Below, one piece after another: positions 60,744-64,000 of a stretch of 64,000 nt of DNA (positions are counted from its first letter, which is position 1; every line of letters starts with the position of its first letter). The position numbers and the translations under genes were made by a program. A model generated the notes under the pieces. That model worked only from the letters and a program-made list of their open reading frames with translations, searched no databases and had not been told where the DNA came from. Origin of the DNA: Planctomycetota bacterium (GTDB lineage Bacteria; Planctomycetota; GCA-002687715; DRQF01); the NCBI GenBank assembly GCA_020639295.1, contig JACKGY010000007.1:310001-374000 (forward strand), in the 5' to 3' direction.

Positions 60744-61655
60744 TCAGGTGGTGGCGAACAGGTCGCGACGCGCGTGCTCGGCGATGGCGAGCAGCGCGGG
60801 GTGCTTGATCCGGCGCTCGGCCGAGATGGCATAGAAGCGCTCCTTCACCTCGGGCAGGCGGCCGATGACGCGGCAGCCGTAGCGCTGGGCGATCTGGTCC
60901 TCGATGGCGCTGGCGCCGGGGAAGATCCCGGCCCCGGCCTGACCGAAGGTGTTGATCAAGGCCCGGTCCTCGAACTCGCCGGCCACCTCCGGCACGATGC
61001 CCTGCGTGCCCAGCCAGTCGTCGAGCTGGGCGCGCAGGCTCGTCCCCACCGTCGGCATCAACAGCGCTTCTTCGGCCAGGCAGGCCGGAAAGCGGCGGCG
61101 CAACGCCGAAGCCCGATCGCTGCGGGCGAAGAAGCTCAGCCCGCTCTCACCGAGCAGGTGGTTCCAGGCCCGCACGGCGCCGCCGGGAGCCAGGGGTCGG
61201 TCGCTGAGGACCAGGTCGAGCTCGTGGACCGCGAGGCGGGCGTGCAGCTCGACGTCCTTGCCTTCGATGCAGTGGATGCGCATCGGCGGTTCCAGGGCCA
61301 TCACCGGTTCGAGCACCCGATAGGCCACCAGCTTGGGCACGACGTCGACCAGGCCGACGCGCAGGCGTTCCGGCCGCGGCTCGAGCCCGCTGCGCAGCGC
61401 ATCACGCAGCTCGTTGCCGATGGCGAAGATGTCCTCGGCGTAGCGGAACACGGTCTTGCCGGCGGACGAGGGCACGAGACCGCGTCCCCGTCGTTCGAAC
61501 AGCTGCACGCCGAGCGCCCGCTCCAGTTGACGCAGCTGCGTGCTCACCGTGGACTGGGTGAGTCCCAGCTTGCGCGCCGCCCTCGAGACGCCGCCCTCGC
61601 GCACCGTGGTCCAGAAGTAGTGCAGATGGTGGTAGTTGAGCCAGTCGTCGAGCAT
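60744..61655 (-). CDS. nhaR: LysR-family transcriptional activator, NhaR type
   Basis: 303 residues from ATG 61655 (GAGGAA upstream). The start LNYHHLHYFWTTVREGGVSRAARKLGLTQSTVS is the NhaR-type helix-turn-helix, followed by the linker and a LysR effector domain. In E. coli NhaR senses Na+ and activates the antiporter gene nhaA. The antiporter gene at 58209-59516 is therefore a likely target. It converges on the sigma-factor gene with 9 bases between. Confidence 0.85.
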   Translation of the reverse strand: MLDDWLNYHHLHYFWTTVREGGVSRAARKLGLTQSTVSTQLRQLERALGVQLFERRGRGLVPSSAGKTVFRYAEDIFAIGNELRDALRSGLEPRPERLRVGLVDVVPKLVAYRVLEPVMALEPPMRIHCIEGKDVELHARLAVHELDLVLSDRPLAPGGAVRAWNHLLGESGLSFFARSDRASALRRRFPACLAEEALLMPTVGTSLRAQLDDWLGTQGIVPEVAGEFEDRALINTFGQAGAGIFPGASAIEDQIAQRYGCRVIGRLPEVKERFYAISAERRIKHPALLAIAEHARRDLFATT

Positions 61656-61730
61656 TCGATTTCCTCGATTCGTGACCACGATCCTATCGACCTGACCGAC
61701 CTGTGCCGAGTCCCGCCACGACGATGCCCC

Positions 61731-61936
61731 TCGGAGCGCCGGCTGCCTCGGAGCGCCGGTTGCCTCGGAGCGCCGGCTGCCCAGCCGGCCCTGCTGCCGA
61801 TCGCGACCGCCCCGACCGGCGGTCGGCTCTCCGAGCGAGACGCCTCGATGGCGGCGTTCTGGAGCGCCGGTTGCCTCGGAGCGCCGGCTGCCCAGCCGGC
61901 CCCGATGCCGATCGCGACCGCCCCGACCGGCGGTCG
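61731..61936. repeat. Tandem and direct repeats in the NhaR-helicase intergenic region
   Basis: Three 17-bp units of the form TCGGAGCGCCGGCTGCC lie head to tail at 61731-61781 (one base differs in the middle unit). A 76-bp unit at 61750-61825 recurs at 61861-61936 with two differences by my count. The unit ends CGACCGCCCCGACCGGCGGTCG, itself a strong hairpin. The 344 bases between genes (61656-61999) hold no supported coding sequence. Confidence 0.75.
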
Positions 61937-61999
61937 CCGCTACGGGCGATCAGCGTTCCGAGGGCGGCGCTGCCGGGCGAGCGCGGTTATCATGCGGCG

Positions 62000-64000
62000 A
62001 TGCGGCCCTTCCACCCCGCCACCCAGGACTGGTTCGCCCGCGCGTTTCCGGCGCCGACGGCGGTGCAGATCGCGGGCTGGGCACGGATCGTCCGGGCCGA
62101 GCACTGCCTGCTGATCGCGCCGACCGGCAGCGGCAAGACCCTGGCCGCGTTCCTCTGGGCCCTCGACCGCTGTCTGGCCGAGGCCGCCTCGACCCCGGGC
62201 TATCGGGTGCTCTACGTCTCGCCGCTCAAGGCGCTCGCCCACGACGTCGAGCGCAATCTCCGCCGCCCGCTGGACGGCGTGACCGCGGTCGCCCGCGAGC
62301 GGGGCGAGGAACTCCGGCGCCCCGGAGTCGATCTGCGCACCGGCGACACCAGCGCGGCCGAGCGCCGGCGCATGCTGCGTCAGCCGGGCGAGATCATGGT
62401 GACCACGCCCGAGTCGCTCTATCTGATGCTCGGCTCGCGCATGCGCGAACACCTGCGCGGAGTCGAGACCGTCATCGTCGACGAGATCCACGCCCTGGCG
62501 CCGACCAAGCGCGGCGCCCACCTGGCGCTCAGCCTGGAGCGACTCGAAACCCTCTGCCGGCGCCCACCGCAGCGGATCGGCCTGTCGGCCACGGTCCGAC
62601 CGGCCGAGCTGGTCGCCTCCTTCCTCGGCGGGGACCGACCGGTCGAGATCGTCGACTGCTCCAGTCCGCCGGCCATGGACCTCGAGGTCCGGGTCCCCGT
62701 GGCCGACATGGAGCGACCCGATCCGGACCGGCTCGAGGGCGAGGCCGACTTCCTTCTCGCCCGCGCCCGGGAACTCGAGGGCGGAGCCGATCGACCCGGA
62801 CTCTGGCCGAACCTCCTGGTCTCCCTGCTCGCGACCATCGACGCCCACCGGAGCAGCATCGTCTTCGTCAACAGCCGCGGCCTCTGCGAACGGCTCGCGC
62901 GCCGGCTGAACGACCTCGACCGGGCCCGTCGCGGCGACGGACCGGATGCCGACGCGACCACCGATCCCGACGCCAGGCCGCTGGTACGGAGCCACCACGG
63001 ATCGATGTCGCAGGCGCAGCGTCGTGAGGTCGAGGGCCTGCTCGAACGCGGCGAGCTGCGCGGCCTCATCGCCACCAGTTCGCTCGAACTCGGCATCGAC
63101 ATGGAGAGCGTCGATCACGTCGTCATGCTGGAGTCGCCCGGCAGCGTCGCCCGCGGCCTGCAACGCATCGGCCGCGCCGGCCATGGCGTCGGCCAGCGGA
63201 GCCAGGGCAGCCTGATGCCCAAGCACCGCGGCGACCTGCTCGAGGCGGCCGTGGTCGCGGCCGAGATGCGCGCCGGGCGGATCGAGGCCCTCGACCTGCC
63301 GGAGAATCCGCTCGACGTCCTCGCCCAGCAGATCGTCGCCACCGTGGCGGTCGCGGACGCCACCCCCGACGAGCTGTACGCCTCGTTCCGCCGGGCCCGG
63401 AACTTCCGGGCCCTGTCGCGCGGCCTCTTCGACCGGGTGGTCGACATGCTCAGCGGTCGCCACGCCTCGGTCGACTTCGCCGAACTCGCCCCGCGCCTGG
63501 TCCACGACCGCGAGCACGATCGCCTGCGCGCCCGGCGCGGTGCCGCGATGCTCGCCCGGACCAGCGGCGGCACGATTCCCGACCGCGGCCTGTTCCCGGT
63601 CCAGATCGCGCCGACGGGGCCGCGCGTCGGCGAGCTGGACGAGGAGATGGTCTACGAGAGCCGGGCCGGCGACGTCATCACCCTCGGCGCGAGCAGCTGG
63701 CGCGTGCTCGAGATCCGCCACGACCGGGTCCTGGTCGAACCGGCGGGCGGCGCGCCCGGGCGCCTGCCCTTCTGGAAGGGTGACGGACCGGGTCGGCCGA
63801 TCGAGCTCGGCCGGGCCCTCGGAGCCTTCCTGCGGCGACTCGATCAGGACCGCGAGGCCACGTCCATCGAAGCGCTGCAGGCGGAGATGCTGCTCGACCC
63901 GCACGCGGCCACGAACCTCCTCGCCTACGTCGACGACCAGAGGCGAGCGGTCGGCGCCCTGGCGCACGATCGGCGCCTGGTGGTCGAGCGCTTCCGCGAC
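62000..64000 (+). CDS. Lhr-type DEAD/DEAH-box helicase (partial, runs off the right edge)
   Basis: 667 codons are open from ATG 62000 to the window end. Walker A APTGSGKT is at 40-47, motif II DEIH at 161-164, motif III LSATVR at 195-200, and SHHGSMSQAQRR plus QRIGRAGHGVGQRSQG (motif VI) further on. These are typical of the Lhr family of large helicases, which act in nucleic-acid repair or RNA turnover. The start is chosen because the family begins just before the FHPATQDWFARAF segment. Opposite-strand open frames here are shadows. The C-terminal part is not in the window. Confidence 0.9.
   Translation, partial: MRPFHPATQDWFARAFPAPTAVQIAGWARIVRAEHCLLIAPTGSGKTLAAFLWALDRCLAEAASTPGYRVLYVSPLKALAHDVERNLRRPLDGVTAVARERGEELRRPGVDLRTGDTSAAERRRMLRQPGEIMVTTPESLYLMLGSRMREHLRGVETVIVDEIHALAPTKRGAHLALSLERLETLCRRPPQRIGLSATVRPAELVASFLGGDRPVEIVDCSSPPAMDLEVRVPVADMERPDPDRLEGEADFLLARARELEGGADRPGLWPNLLVSLLATIDAHRSSIVFVNSRGLCERLARRLNDLDRARRGDGPDADATTDPDARPLVRSHHGSMSQAQRREVEGLLERGELRGLIATSSLELGIDMESVDHVVMLESPGSVARGLQRIGRAGHGVGQRSQGSLMPKHRGDLLEAAVVAAEMRAGRIEALDLPENPLDVLAQQIVATVAVADATPDELYASFRRARNFRALSRGLFDRVVDMLSGRHASVDFAELAPRLVHDREHDRLRARRGAAMLARTSGGTIPDRGLFPVQIAPTGPRVGELDEEMVYESRAGDVITLGASSWRVLEIRHDRVLVEPAGGAPGRLPFWKGDGPGRPIELGRALGAFLRRLDQDREATSIEALQAEMLLDPHAATNLLAYVDDQRRAVGALAHDRRLVVERFRD

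Noticed and set aside
61731..61936. CRISPR-like array before the helicase
   Set aside because: Repeats are contiguous or overlap and do not have spacer pattern.
61940..63967. Minus-strand open frame opposite the helicase gene
   Set aside because: The plus frame has all helicase motifs and runs off the edge; this one is a shadow.

Overview
The window is a compact, very GC-rich bacterial chromosome segment. Genes often overlap by 1-14 bases, and many have short Shine-Dalgarno (SD) sites of the GGAG/GAGG type. The gene content suggests a member of the Planctomycetota or a close relative: a cluster of secreted right-handed beta-helix proteins with a shared C-terminal module, FG-GAP secreted proteins, a DUF58/BatA-VWA operon, a signal-transduction pseudokinase and a multi-TM sulfatase. 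This placement is inferred from gene style; no rRNA or taxonomic marker was seen. No tRNA, rRNA, CRISPR array, transposase or prophage gene was recognised.

Layout. 1-5.1 kb: the tail of an unknown gene, then a metal (probably zinc) uptake cluster: His-rich small protein, His-loop outer-membrane protein, znuA, znuC, znuB. 5.1-5.6 kb: a non-coding block framed by 79-bp direct repeats and holding hairpin repeats. 5.6-7.3 kb: a YCII protein plus an ECF42-like sigma factor. 7.3-10.2 kb (minus): a GNAT-nitrilase fusion and a GatZ-like protein. 10.3-14.3 kb: GT-C membrane enzyme, arfB, GT4 glycosyltransferase and a small membrane protein. 14.4-19 kb: a degenerate histidine kinase coupled to a large secreted metallopeptidase. 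19.2-24.6 kb: two tandem penicillin-acylase-family hydrolases. 24.6-29.4 kb: comF, a membrane protein and gatCAB. 29.6-35.7 kb (minus): three tandem beta-helix proteins. 35.9-38.9 kb (minus): guaBA. 39-43.2 kb (minus): BatA-VWA/DUF58 operon. 43.2-43.8 kb: a low-GC structured intergenic region with a possible small RNA. 43.8-47 kb: ABC exporter plus FG-GAP protein.

47-57.7 kb (minus) is the most unusual unit. A ferric-iron-type ABC importer (binding protein, permease, ATPase) runs without a gap into a five-haem cytochrome c, a HEAT-repeat lipoprotein, an FG-GAP protein and a membrane-bound sulfatase-fold enzyme, with a 28-bp palindrome in front of the first gene. 57.8-61.7 kb holds a small HPF-like protein, a cation:proton antiporter, a sigma-70 family factor and an NhaR-type regulator. 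After a repeat-rich gap, a large Lhr-type helicase runs off the right edge.

All boundaries and functions come from reading translated sequence and motifs by eye; no database search was run.
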